From Oscillospiraceae bacterium (GTDB taxonomy: Bacteria; Bacillota; Clostridia; Oscillospirales; Oscillospiraceae), in the NCBI GenBank assembly GCA_021199595.1, contig JAJQHT010000323.1, forward strand, positions 1 through 5,541: 5,541 nucleotides of DNA. The letters are read 5' to 3'. A model generated the notes under the pieces. The model worked only from the letters and a program-made list of their open reading frames with translations. It searched no databases and was not told the DNA's origin. Positions 1 to 5,437 of the stretch are shown piece by piece (positions within the stretch are counted from its first letter, which is position 1; each line of letters begins with the position of its first letter). The position numbers and the translations under genes were made by a program.

Positions 1-1235
1 TCTCCCAGCAGCAGGCACAGGCCGACGCGCATGACCACCCCGTCCACCAGGCCCAGAATGAAATTCATGACGGGAAAGCCCATGCCGTTGCAAAGGGCGG
101 TGCTTGGCCCACGGCAGGCCCAGCCGAAGAAATTCAAAACCGCGATGGCCACATAGGCGTGGCTCATGGCCAGCACCTCCGCGTCGTCGTTGAACAGGGC
201 GAATACCTGCTCCGGCCAGAGTATCATGACGGCGGACAGCACGGCGGCGAAGACGCCGCCCAGCAGAATGGCTGTTATCAGGGTTTTCTGCACCCGCTCC
301 GGCTTCCGTGCGGCAAAGTTCTGGCCGACCATGGTGGCTCCCGCCTGGCTGAGCGCCAGCGTGACGATGCTGGCGATGGCGGACAGCTTGGAGCCGACCC
401 CGGTGACAGCGGAGACCGTCACGCCATAGGTGTTGATACGGCTGGAAACGAACAGAGTGGAAACGCTGATAGCACAGGTCTGAATCATCATGGGGATTCC
501 CAGCTTCAGCAGCAGCCAGAGGTTCCGCCGGTCGGGGAGCAGGTCTCTCAGCTGGAAATCGAAGCCGAGGCGCTCCCGCCGCCGCCATAGATATGCGACG
601 GAAAACACAAAGCTGACTCCCTGGGCAATGACCGTGGCCAGGGCCGCCCCAAATGTTCCCATTCCATGAGACACGAGCAGCAAATCCAGCACCACATTCA
701 GCACCGAGGCAATCGCCACAAATATCAGGGGCCGTTTGGCGTCTCCCATGCCCCGTAGGATGGAGGCCACCATCACATAGCCAAAGCTGAAAAACAGCCC
801 CGCCGTGCAGCATATCGTATAAGCCCGGCAGGAATCCAGCGCCTCCGCTGGTACGTTCAGCCAGCTCATGATGGCGTCCACGCCTATAAGCCCTGCGGCG
901 GAGACCACGAGGCTCAGTCCCAGGATAAAGGTGAACATGGTGCCAACAATCTTTGAAAGGCCCTTTCTGTCGCCCAGACCTACATATTGACTGATGATGA
1001 CCTGCCCGGCATTACAGAAGCCCATGCCGATGAAGGTATAAAAATGCAGCAGGTCGGCCCCCACGCTGACGGCGGAAAGCCCGGCGGCTCCCACGAACCG
1101 GCCCACCACCATCATATCCACCAGGTTATAGGCGGTTTGCAGCAGATTCGACACCATAAAGGGCCAGGCAAAGCCCAGCAGCTGCTTTGCCACCGGGCCG
1201 GAGGTATAATCGTTTATCAGACTCTCACCGGCCAT
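1..1235 (-). CDS. MATE-family multidrug/cation efflux antiporter (C-terminus outside window)
   Basis: This is an open frame of 411 codons from an ATG at 1235 that runs off the left edge without a stop. MATE proteins are usually about 450 residues, so roughly 40 residues are missing. The N-lobe carries the family opening: a Pro in the first membrane helix (P25) and NLVDMMVVGRFVG (37-49). The C-lobe repeats the pattern from KLGIP onward and includes the VGQN motif (Q305-N306) followed by a basic loop. Most of the chain is hydrophobic helices, consistent with the 12-helix inner-membrane fold. Known members use Na+ or H+ gradients to expel organic cations and drugs; the substrate here cannot be read. 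The start is supported by GGGAGAA at 1241-1247, six bases upstream, and by a promoter at 1269-1296. It is a separate transcription unit from the DUF378 gene behind it. Confidence 0.95.
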   Translation of the reverse strand, partial: MAGESLINDYTSGPVAKQLLGFAWPFMVSNLLQTAYNLVDMMVVGRFVGAAGLSAVSVGADLLHFYTFIGMGFCNAGQVIISQYVGLGDRKGLSKIVGTMFTFILGLSLVVSAAGLIGVDAIMSWLNVPAEALDSCRAYTICCTAGLFFSFGYVMVASILRGMGDAKRPLIFVAIASVLNVVLDLLLVSHGMGTFGAALATVIAQGVSFVFSVAYLWRRRERLGFDFQLRDLLPDRRNLWLLLKLGIPMMIQTCAISVSTLFVSSRINTYGVTVSAVTGVGSKLSAIASIVTLALSQAGATMVGQNFAARKPERVQKTLITAILLGGVFAAVLSAVMILWPEQVFALFNDDAEVLAMSHAYVAIAVLNFFGWACRGPSTALCNGMGFPVMNFILGLVDGVVMRVGLCLLLG

Positions 1236-1268
1236 AGTTCTTCTCCCGTAGTTATAGTATGTATTTAT

Positions 1269-1296
1269 TTTATACCAGAACAATGACCTGTTGCAA
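1269..1296 (-). promoter_or_regulatory. Promoter of the MATE gene (-35 TTGCAA, extended -10 TATAAA)
   Basis: On the minus strand, TTGCAA (1291-1296) is followed by a 16-base spacer and TATAAA (1269-1274). The bases TGG directly before the -10 make it an extended -10 element. The predicted start is near 1262, giving a leader of about 27 bases that includes the GGGAGAA ribosome site. The -10 matches consensus at 5 of 6 positions and the -35 at 4 of 6. Confidence 0.65.
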
Positions 1297-1310
1297 GGGG
1301 CTGTTCCATA

Positions 1311-1332
1311 TTTTCCCGACCTGCCCGGAAAA
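1311..1332. promoter_or_regulatory. Inverted repeat upstream of the MATE promoter, possible operator
   Basis: TTTTCC (1311-1316) and GGAAAA (1327-1332) form a perfect 6-base dyad around a 10-base centre. The dyad lies about 15 bases upstream of the -35 box, near -50 to -70 relative to the predicted start. That suits an activator site for an efflux pump gene, but a chance dyad of this size is quite possible and no regulator gene is in view. Confidence 0.25.
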
Positions 1333-1348
1333 CAGCGTTGGAAATAGG

Positions 1349-1386
1349 GAGGGCAGCATCAAAACAGCGGTTTTGATGCTGCCCTC
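1349..1386 (-). terminator. Perfect 17-bp hairpin between the DUF378 and MATE genes, likely terminator
   Basis: The left arm (1349-1365) and right arm (1370-1386) are exactly complementary over 17 bases with a 4-base loop. The hairpin starts about 30 bases after the DUF378 stop codon, where that transcript should end. A classical U-tract is missing: on the minus strand only a short TATTT follows, while on the plus strand a T5 run (1393-1397) follows at a 6-base gap. It may therefore be an imperfect intrinsic terminator, an mRNA 3'-end stabiliser, or a small dispersed palindrome. Confidence 0.5.
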
Positions 1387-1415
1387 TGCGGCTTTTTGCC
1401 CGATCCCGCTGGGGA

Positions 1416-1628
1416 TCACGCCTCCTCGTCCGCCTCGTCGCGGGCGCGGAACAGCAGGGAAATGCACCACAGCGCCGCGAGGCCCACCAGCGTATAGATC
1501 ACCCGGGAGACTGCGGCGGTCTGCCCGCCGAAAATCCACGCCACAATATCGAATCGAAACAGGCCGATGCTGCCCCAGTTCAGCCCGCCGATAATGGCGA
1601 GTATCAGGGCAATTCTGTCAATGACCAT
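1416..1628 (-). CDS. DUF378-family small membrane protein
   Basis: This 70-residue protein is recognisable as a DUF378 member. It has the ordered landmarks IALILAIIGGLNWG (6-19), a short loop GLFRFDIVAWIFGGQTA (22-38), and SRVIYTLVGLAALW (41-54). Two hydrophobic helices (about 5-25 and 40-60) flank the Gly-rich loop, and the tail is charged and acidic (RARDEADEEA). It should sit in the cytoplasmic membrane as a two-helix hairpin. The family has no established function. AAGGAGT (1636-1642) precedes the ATG by about eight bases and fixes the start. It lies 155 bp downstream of the FAD reductase gene on the same strand. Read-through from that gene is possible, and only a weak -10-like GATAAG upstream hints at its own promoter. 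Confidence 0.9.
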   Translation of the reverse strand: MVIDRIALILAIIGGLNWGSIGLFRFDIVAWIFGGQTAAVSRVIYTLVGLAALWCISLLFRARDEADEEA

Positions 1629-1708
1629 GAAAATGACTCCTTTTGATCCCGCGCCCGCCCGGATGTCAGCCTTGCTCCAGACCGACGCTGAACTTATCAG
1701 GAGTAGTT

Positions 1709-1743
1709 TGCGCCGCCGTCAGCGGAATATGCGCGGCGGCGCA
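1709..1743. other. GC-rich inverted repeat in the reductase-DUF378 spacer
   Basis: TGCGCCGCCG (1709-1718) and CGGCGGCGCA (1734-1743) are perfectly complementary over 10 bases with a 15-base loop. On the minus strand the hairpin lies about 40 bases past the reductase stop codon. It lacks a T-run on either side, so a simple Rho-independent terminator is doubtful. It could attenuate read-through into the DUF378 gene or protect the 3' end of the reductase message. Confidence 0.35.
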
Positions 1744-1750
1744 GCATGGC

Positions 1751-1766
1751 GAAAATTGGAAAATTG
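1751..1766. repeat. Perfect 8-bp tandem duplication GAAAATTG x2
   Basis: GAAAATTG occurs twice in direct succession (1751-1758 and 1759-1766), just after the reductase gene's end and beside the GC-rich hairpin. It is a short AT-rich direct repeat, probably a slippage duplication. No function is evident. Confidence 0.5.
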
Positions 1767-1783
1767 CCGGTTTTTAAGCAATC

Positions 1784-3730
1784 TTAATTGTCCTCGCACA
1801 CGAACTGCCCCGCGAGCCTGCCGTGGGTGCCGGCCATGCCGATGGAGGAGCCGGCGCAGGGGGTGCAGTAGCCGGTGCCGTAGCGGCCTCCAAGGGAGTT
1901 GCCGCAGGTATACAGGCCCTTGATGGGATTCATGCTGCCGTCCAGGACGTTCAGACGCGCGTCCGTCATAACGCCGGACATTGTGACCATGGAGGGGCTA
2001 GCGGTGAAGCTGCCCATAGTGCCGGTGCAGGCGTAATAGGGGCCTTCGTCCACGGGAATCAGGGCCTCCGCCCGTTTGCCGAAATCCGTGTCCTGCCCGG
2101 CGTAGCACATCTCGTTATAGCGGGCCACAGCCTCCAGCATATTGGCGGTGGCCTCGTCGTCATAGCCCACCATTTTGGCGATGTCCTCCAAAGTCTCCCC
2201 GCACATGACGGAGCCGCTCATGCGCTCGGCGATGGTGCAGCCGATGATGTTGGCGCGGCCGCCGGGCTTTAAGGCGTTCATGCCGTCTATCATGTCCTGA
2301 TAATACTGGGGGCGGCCTCCGTTTGGCCCCTGATGCTCCAGCCCGCTGGCGCAGACGCCCTTGAACCATTTCTGGTCTGTCACCAGGCAGCCGGTGCCTT
2401 TCTTCTGGCGGGAGGTAGCGGTCTGGGCGGCGGTGATGTTCCCCTCGTTGCAGAAGCGCTTGCCCTCCGCGTTCAGCCAGAGCATAGAGTTCGCGCCCCA
2501 CGGCCCGCCGCTGGGGCCGCCGCCTAAAATCATGGTGCCGCGGGGGGCCGGTTCAATGTAGCCTCCAGCCCAGCACATCATCTTTACAGAGGAGCCGTCC
2601 CGCCCGGAGGAATAGAACCGGCTCTTGGAGCCGCCGGAGCGCTCGTTGCGCTCCATGTATTCATTGAGCAGCGCCCAGCACATATCCGCGTTGGCGGAAT
2701 AGTCGCCTCCCGCCATGACCACGCCCTTGGCGGTATTGATGCGGATATATTCCCCGGTGCTGTTGTCCTGGACGATGACGCCGGTGACGGCCTTGCTTGA
2801 ATCCTGCACCAGCACCACGCCGGAGGCGTTATATATAAGCTCCGCGCCCAGGTCTCTGGTGGCCTTATCCAGACACGCCTGCTGCACCAGGCCGATCTTG
2901 GAGTTTGCGGCCACGCCGTTTACTTGGGTGTCGTTATATTCCCCCATAAACTGACAGGAGGCGGCCCAGGTCTTTGTGCCGGGCCAGATGGGATAATCCT
3001 TGCGCAGACAGTCGTATATATCCGCCCCGGAGGCCCATTTGTCATAGTCGAAGTTTGCCTGGATGATGAGCCAGCCGTCTCTGGTGTTGTCATAGGTGTA
3101 GACGCGGGAGTCCACCCCCATCTCCTTGCAAATCTCCAGCATATGATCCATAGTGGGGCCGGAGTTCTGCACGTACAGCCGGACGATGTCGGGATAGGCC
3201 CGCCCGCCGCCGCGGGTGATGAACTCGTCCACCACCTCGCCGAGGTCGTATGGCCCGAAGCCTGCCTGCTCCACCTGCACCTGGGAGTTCCAGCAGCCAA
3301 AATCCTCCCCGAACCAGGAGTGGGTGTCCTGGGTCTGCTTTTCCACGCCGATGACCTTGGCGCCCTTCTCCGCCGCCGCCAGCAGCGCCTGAGTGCCCGC
3401 ATGGCCCAGGCCGATAACGGCCACGTCGCATTCCAGGGTCTTGCTGATGTCGCTGTCCGCAATTTCCGGGGCCTCGCCCAGCCAATCTCCCGGGCCGCTG
3501 TAGCCATAGACCCGGTCGTCCGTGGTGGTGCCGGTGCTGGCAGTATCTCCGCTGCCCCCGCTGCTGCCGCCGGTGCTGACGGAGGCCCCGGTGGCAGCGT
3601 CCGGCTCGTTGGAGGCAAAGGCCCCCATACCCAGGATGCTGACCGCCGCCGCTCCCGCTGTCACCGCGCCGGCGCCCTTGAGAAACTCCCGCCGGGAAAG
3701 CTGTTTTTTCTCCTTCTTTTCCTTGCCCAT
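1784..3730 (-). CDS. Tat-exported FAD-binding reductase, fumarate reductase/succinate dehydrogenase flavoprotein-like
   Basis: This 648-residue protein begins with a twin-arginine signal: a lysine-rich start, SRREFLK (12-18), a mild hydrophobic stretch, and a plausible cleavage site after AFA (37-39). A Ser/Thr/Gly-rich linker (about 47-70) precedes the enzyme. The FAD Rossmann motif GLGHAG (107-112) ends in E130, which would hold the FAD ribose. VVMAGGDYSAN (337-347), GRDGSSVKM (376-384) and NAEGKRFCNE (420-429) follow the usual order of the FAD_binding_2/fumarate reductase family. The C-terminal FAD loop is GNSLGGRYGTGYCTPCAG (610-627). The canonical catalytic Arg position after the RFxNE motif is not Arg, so fumarate is probably not the substrate. 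There is no heme CxxCH and no FMN-binding domain, yet about 19 cysteines are present. GGAGGAG (3737-3743) sets the start, 17 bp after the peptidase gene. The family call is firm; the substrate is unknown. Confidence 0.93.
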   Translation of the reverse strand: MGKEKKEKKQLSRREFLKGAGAVTAGAAAVSILGMGAFASNEPDAATGASVSTGGSSGGSGDTASTGTTTDDRVYGYSGPGDWLGEAPEIADSDISKTLECDVAVIGLGHAGTQALLAAAEKGAKVIGVEKQTQDTHSWFGEDFGCWNSQVQVEQAGFGPYDLGEVVDEFITRGGGRAYPDIVRLYVQNSGPTMDHMLEICKEMGVDSRVYTYDNTRDGWLIIQANFDYDKWASGADIYDCLRKDYPIWPGTKTWAASCQFMGEYNDTQVNGVAANSKIGLVQQACLDKATRDLGAELIYNASGVVLVQDSSKAVTGVIVQDNSTGEYIRINTAKGVVMAGGDYSANADMCWALLNEYMERNERSGGSKSRFYSSGRDGSSVKMMCWAGGYIEPAPRGTMILGGGPSGGPWGANSMLWLNAEGKRFCNEGNITAAQTATSRQKKGTGCLVTDQKWFKGVCASGLEHQGPNGGRPQYYQDMIDGMNALKPGGRANIIGCTIAERMSGSVMCGETLEDIAKMVGYDDEATANMLEAVARYNEMCYAGQDTDFGKRAEALIPVDEGPYYACTGTMGSFTASPSMVTMSGVMTDARLNVLDGSMNPIKGLYTCGNSLGGRYGTGYCTPCAGSSIGMAGTHGRLAGQFVCEDN

Positions 3731-3747
3731 GTTCTGCTCCTCCTGTT

Positions 3748-4974
3748 TTATCCCTTATGTATATAGTTCAGAGCCGCGCCCAAGAGCACGTCCCGCGTAC
3801 ACTCCTCCGGCGTCCAGGGAATATAAATATCCGGCTGGATGCCGACGCCCGTCATGCCATGGCCATCCCGGGCCGCTTTTGTAATGGCCGTGGGCCAGGT
3901 GAATATGAATCTGTCGTCCAACTGGCAGGATACCGGGCCGCTGTAATCCAGCGTCCCCAGGGTGGCCCGGCCAATCAGCGCCGCCCCGGCGTTTTTCGCC
4001 GCCAGAACCAGACTCTCCCCCGCACTCCGGCACCAGGTGTCGGTCAGGACGGCGATACGCTTCGGCCCCCGTCCGGGGATGATTGTCTCCTCCGGGGCGC
4101 TGTCCTCCAGGATAAAGCCCCTTCCGGCCTTCTCCCGCAGCTCGGACACATACGCAGCCCCGCCGGGGATATTCTCCAGCGCCGCCGCCTTCAGGGCGCA
4201 GTTTAAGGGCGTGTAGTTCACAAACAGCTCCGTCGGCCCCAGAAGCTCGGTCAGAGACGTATCCTCCCGACACAGCCACGGCAGAAGCGGATAAAACGCC
4301 ACCTCGAAGCTGCCGTCCCCGTTTCGCATATCTAAAATCAGTCCCTGAAAGGATATATTTTCCAGCCTGCCGGCCAGCGCCTGCGTCTCCTCCGGTCTGT
4401 TGAGCGCCGGGGGGCGCAGATATAGGACATCTTCCTCCAGAAGCCGAACCGCCGGGCCGGGATGGGGGCTTTTCCTGGGATAATGGGCCAGGGGGATGGT
4501 CTCGCCGTTCACGGTGACAGTGTCCGCCATTTTCAGCAGGCCGTTCCAGTCCTCCCGCTCCGGGGCGTTTTCGGCGGCATAGAAAAAGTTTTTCTGGATG
4601 TGTGCCCGATGGCTGGCTGGACTGCCGCCGTTGACGGCGGTGATGCGGTCACCCACGGCGAGCCGCTCCTCCCCCGCCAGGGCGGTGACAACCAGGCTGT
4701 CCTCATACCGGCGGGTGAAAAAGCCAGGGCTGTAGGGTTCGTAATCCTCTTGGGGCAGAAGCGCAAGGCGCAGGGCGCGGTTCCCGGTGCAGGCAAGCAT
4801 CTGGCTGACGTACCGCAGAAACAGCAGCGCATCCAGCCGCCCGTCGTGCCACGCCTGGCCGATGGTCTGGTTATAGTATTGCGGGTCAAAGCCCTCCGGG
4901 GCCTCCCATCCGGCATAGTCCCGGCGCAGGATGGCCACAATATCCCTGAAAAGCTGGTCAAATCGTCTCATCAT
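3748..4974 (-). CDS. S41-family peptidase-like protein, cytoplasmic, with PDZ-like segment
   Basis: The protein has 408 residues if started at the ATG-ATG pair (4969-4974). An N-terminal helical region with no signal peptide is followed by a PDZ-like signature VGDRITAVNG (107-116). The S41 core then contains LILDMRNGDG (212-221), VLTDTWCRSAGE (309-321, nucleophile candidate S317), LIGRATLGTL, and GVGIQPDIYIP near the end. The Ser-Lys dyad of C-terminal processing peptidases looks incomplete: the expected Lys in GxTxGK is replaced by Thr341. It may use tricorn/IRBP-type chemistry or be inactive. No Shine-Dalgarno precedes any candidate start: TTG 5010 falls in the -35 box and ATG 4983 in the -10 box of the likely promoter. 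The ATG at 4974 is therefore preferred as a leaderless start, though 4983 (411 residues) remains possible. It heads an operon with the Tat-exported reductase. Confidence 0.88.
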   Translation of the reverse strand: MMRRFDQLFRDIVAILRRDYAGWEAPEGFDPQYYNQTIGQAWHDGRLDALLFLRYVSQMLACTGNRALRLALLPQEDYEPYSPGFFTRRYEDSLVVTALAGEERLAVGDRITAVNGGSPASHRAHIQKNFFYAAENAPEREDWNGLLKMADTVTVNGETIPLAHYPRKSPHPGPAVRLLEEDVLYLRPPALNRPEETQALAGRLENISFQGLILDMRNGDGSFEVAFYPLLPWLCREDTSLTELLGPTELFVNYTPLNCALKAAALENIPGGAAYVSELREKAGRGFILEDSAPEETIIPGRGPKRIAVLTDTWCRSAGESLVLAAKNAGAALIGRATLGTLDYSGPVSCQLDDRFIFTWPTAITKAARDGHGMTGVGIQPDIYIPWTPEECTRDVLLGAALNYIHKG

Positions 4975-4981
4975 ACTGTCC

Positions 4982-5010
4982 ATTATATAGAAAAGCTTGT
5001 TATATTGCAA
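4982..5010 (-). promoter_or_regulatory. Promoter of the peptidase-reductase operon, implying a leaderless mRNA
   Basis: On the minus strand TTGCAA (5005-5010) is separated by exactly 17 bases from a perfect TATAAT (4982-4987). An A7 run and AT-rich bases just upstream resemble an UP element. The predicted start is near 4975, at or one base before the ATG-ATG pair of the peptidase gene. The TATAAT overlaps the more upstream ATG at 4983, which would then not be transcribed from this promoter. Confidence 0.6.
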
Positions 5011-5030
5011 TCAATTTTATAGTTTTTTTC

Positions 5031-5059
5031 TTGCCTGGATAACCAGAGCGTGATATGAT
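5031..5059 (+). promoter_or_regulatory. Promoter of the tat operon (TTGCCT / extended -10 TATGAT)
   Basis: TTGCCT (5031-5036), a 17-base spacer and TATGAT (5054-5059), preceded by TGA as an extended -10, form a good sigma-70/sigma-A promoter. The predicted start is near 5066, giving a 32-base leader with the purine-rich ribosome site. Only 20 bases separate its -35 from the -35 of the divergent peptidase promoter, so the two polymerases or any regulator bound between them could interact. Confidence 0.65.
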
Positions 5060-5079
5060 AGGGAAAAGAGAACGCTTTG

Positions 5080-5090
5080 GGAGGGGAGGG
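5080..5090 (+). promoter_or_regulatory. Ribosome binding site that sets the GTG start of the TatB-like gene
   Basis: A purine tract GGAGGGGAGGG contains two overlapping-register GGAGG cores, the nearer at 5085-5089. It lies 7-8 bases before GTG 5098. It overlaps the longer frame that would start at TTG 5077, which argues against that start. Confidence 0.75.
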
Positions 5091-5097
5091 ACAGGCC

Positions 5098-5436
5098 GTG
5101 AGCCGCATCGGATTCGGAGAGATTCTGGTCATTTTGGTGCTCGCTTTGCTGGTGATAGGGCCGGACAAGCTGCCGGAGCTGGCCCATTCCCTTGGCAAGG
5201 CGGTGCGCGCCATGAAAAAGACCATCCAGGAGACCACCGAGGAGCTGGACGGCGCCGAGGAGTTGAAGGAGCTGCGGGACGAGGTGGAGGGCCTGCAAAA
5301 GGAGCTGGAAACCCTGGGCCGGGATATAGAAAAATCCGTAGAGGCGCCACCCGCCGCTGAGGAGAAACCGGCGCAGACAAGCGCGGAAGAACCCCCCGCC
5401 GTCCCGGAGGGGGAGCCAACAGAAGGAGGAGACTGA
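5098..5436 (+). CDS. tatB: Twin-arginine translocase TatA/TatB-family subunit, TatB-like
   Basis: This 112-residue protein starts at GTG 5098. It has the Tat pore-subunit architecture: a short N-terminus, one membrane helix (about 6-20), the hinge IGPDKLPEL (20-28), and an amphipathic helix SLGKAVRAMKK (31-41). An acidic, coiled-coil-prone stretch (about 44-76) and a Pro/Glu-rich tail follow. Its start, MSRIGFGE, parallels Escherichia coli TatB (MFDIGFSE), including E8 and G21-P22, and the long acidic, proline-rich tail is also TatB-like. Separating TatA from TatB by eye is uncertain, because Firmicutes proteins blur the two. TatB with TatC recognises the RR signal of folded substrates at the membrane. 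It is followed one base after its stop by a TatA-like gene and lies divergent to an operon encoding a Tat substrate. Confidence 0.9.
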   Translation: MSRIGFGEILVILVLALLVIGPDKLPELAHSLGKAVRAMKKTIQETTEELDGAEELKELRDEVEGLQKELETLGRDIEKSVEAPPAAEEKPAQTSAEEPPAVPEGEPTEGGD

Positions 5437-5437
5437 C

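Noticed and set aside
159..590. Plus-strand open frame (143 codons) opposite the MATE gene
   Set aside because: The minus-strand reading gives an unmistakable MATE transporter, while this frame gives a low-complexity Gly/Gln/His-rich sequence.
1402..1417. Small inverted repeat GATCCC/GGGATC at the DUF378 stop codon as a terminator
   Set aside because: It has only a 6-bp stem overlapping the stop codon with no T-run. The larger hairpin just downstream is the better candidate.
1259..1594. Open frames on both strands crossing the 1349-1386 hairpin and overlapping DUF378
   Set aside because: Both strands encode the same short peptide only because the hairpin is palindromic. The DUF378 frame is clearly the real gene.
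1784..3730. Calling the flavoprotein a fumarate reductase, urocanate reductase or heme flavocytochrome c
   Set aside because: There are no CxxCH heme motifs and no FMN-binding domain. The catalytic Arg positions of fumarate reductases are not evident, so only the superfamily is supported.
2924..3766. Long plus-strand open frame (280 codons) opposite the reductase gene
   Set aside because: It is antisense to a well-supported FAD enzyme, has no recognisable family and runs through the signal-peptide and linker region. GC-rich coding DNA commonly leaves such open antisense frames.
4975..5010. TTG 5010 or ATG 4983 as the start of the S41-like gene
   Set aside because: Neither has a ribosome site. 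The first lies in the -35 box and the second in the TATAAT box of the probable promoter. ATG 4983 is kept as the second choice.
4462..5022. Plus-strand open frame (186 codons) opposite the S41-like gene
   Set aside because: It is antisense to conserved S41/PDZ-like sequence and would read through the divergent promoter region. The protein has no family features.
5077..5097. TTG 5077 as the start of the TatB-like gene
   Set aside because: The extra seven codons are the purine-rich ribosome site itself. GTG 5098 has correct spacing and gives the family's normal N-terminus.
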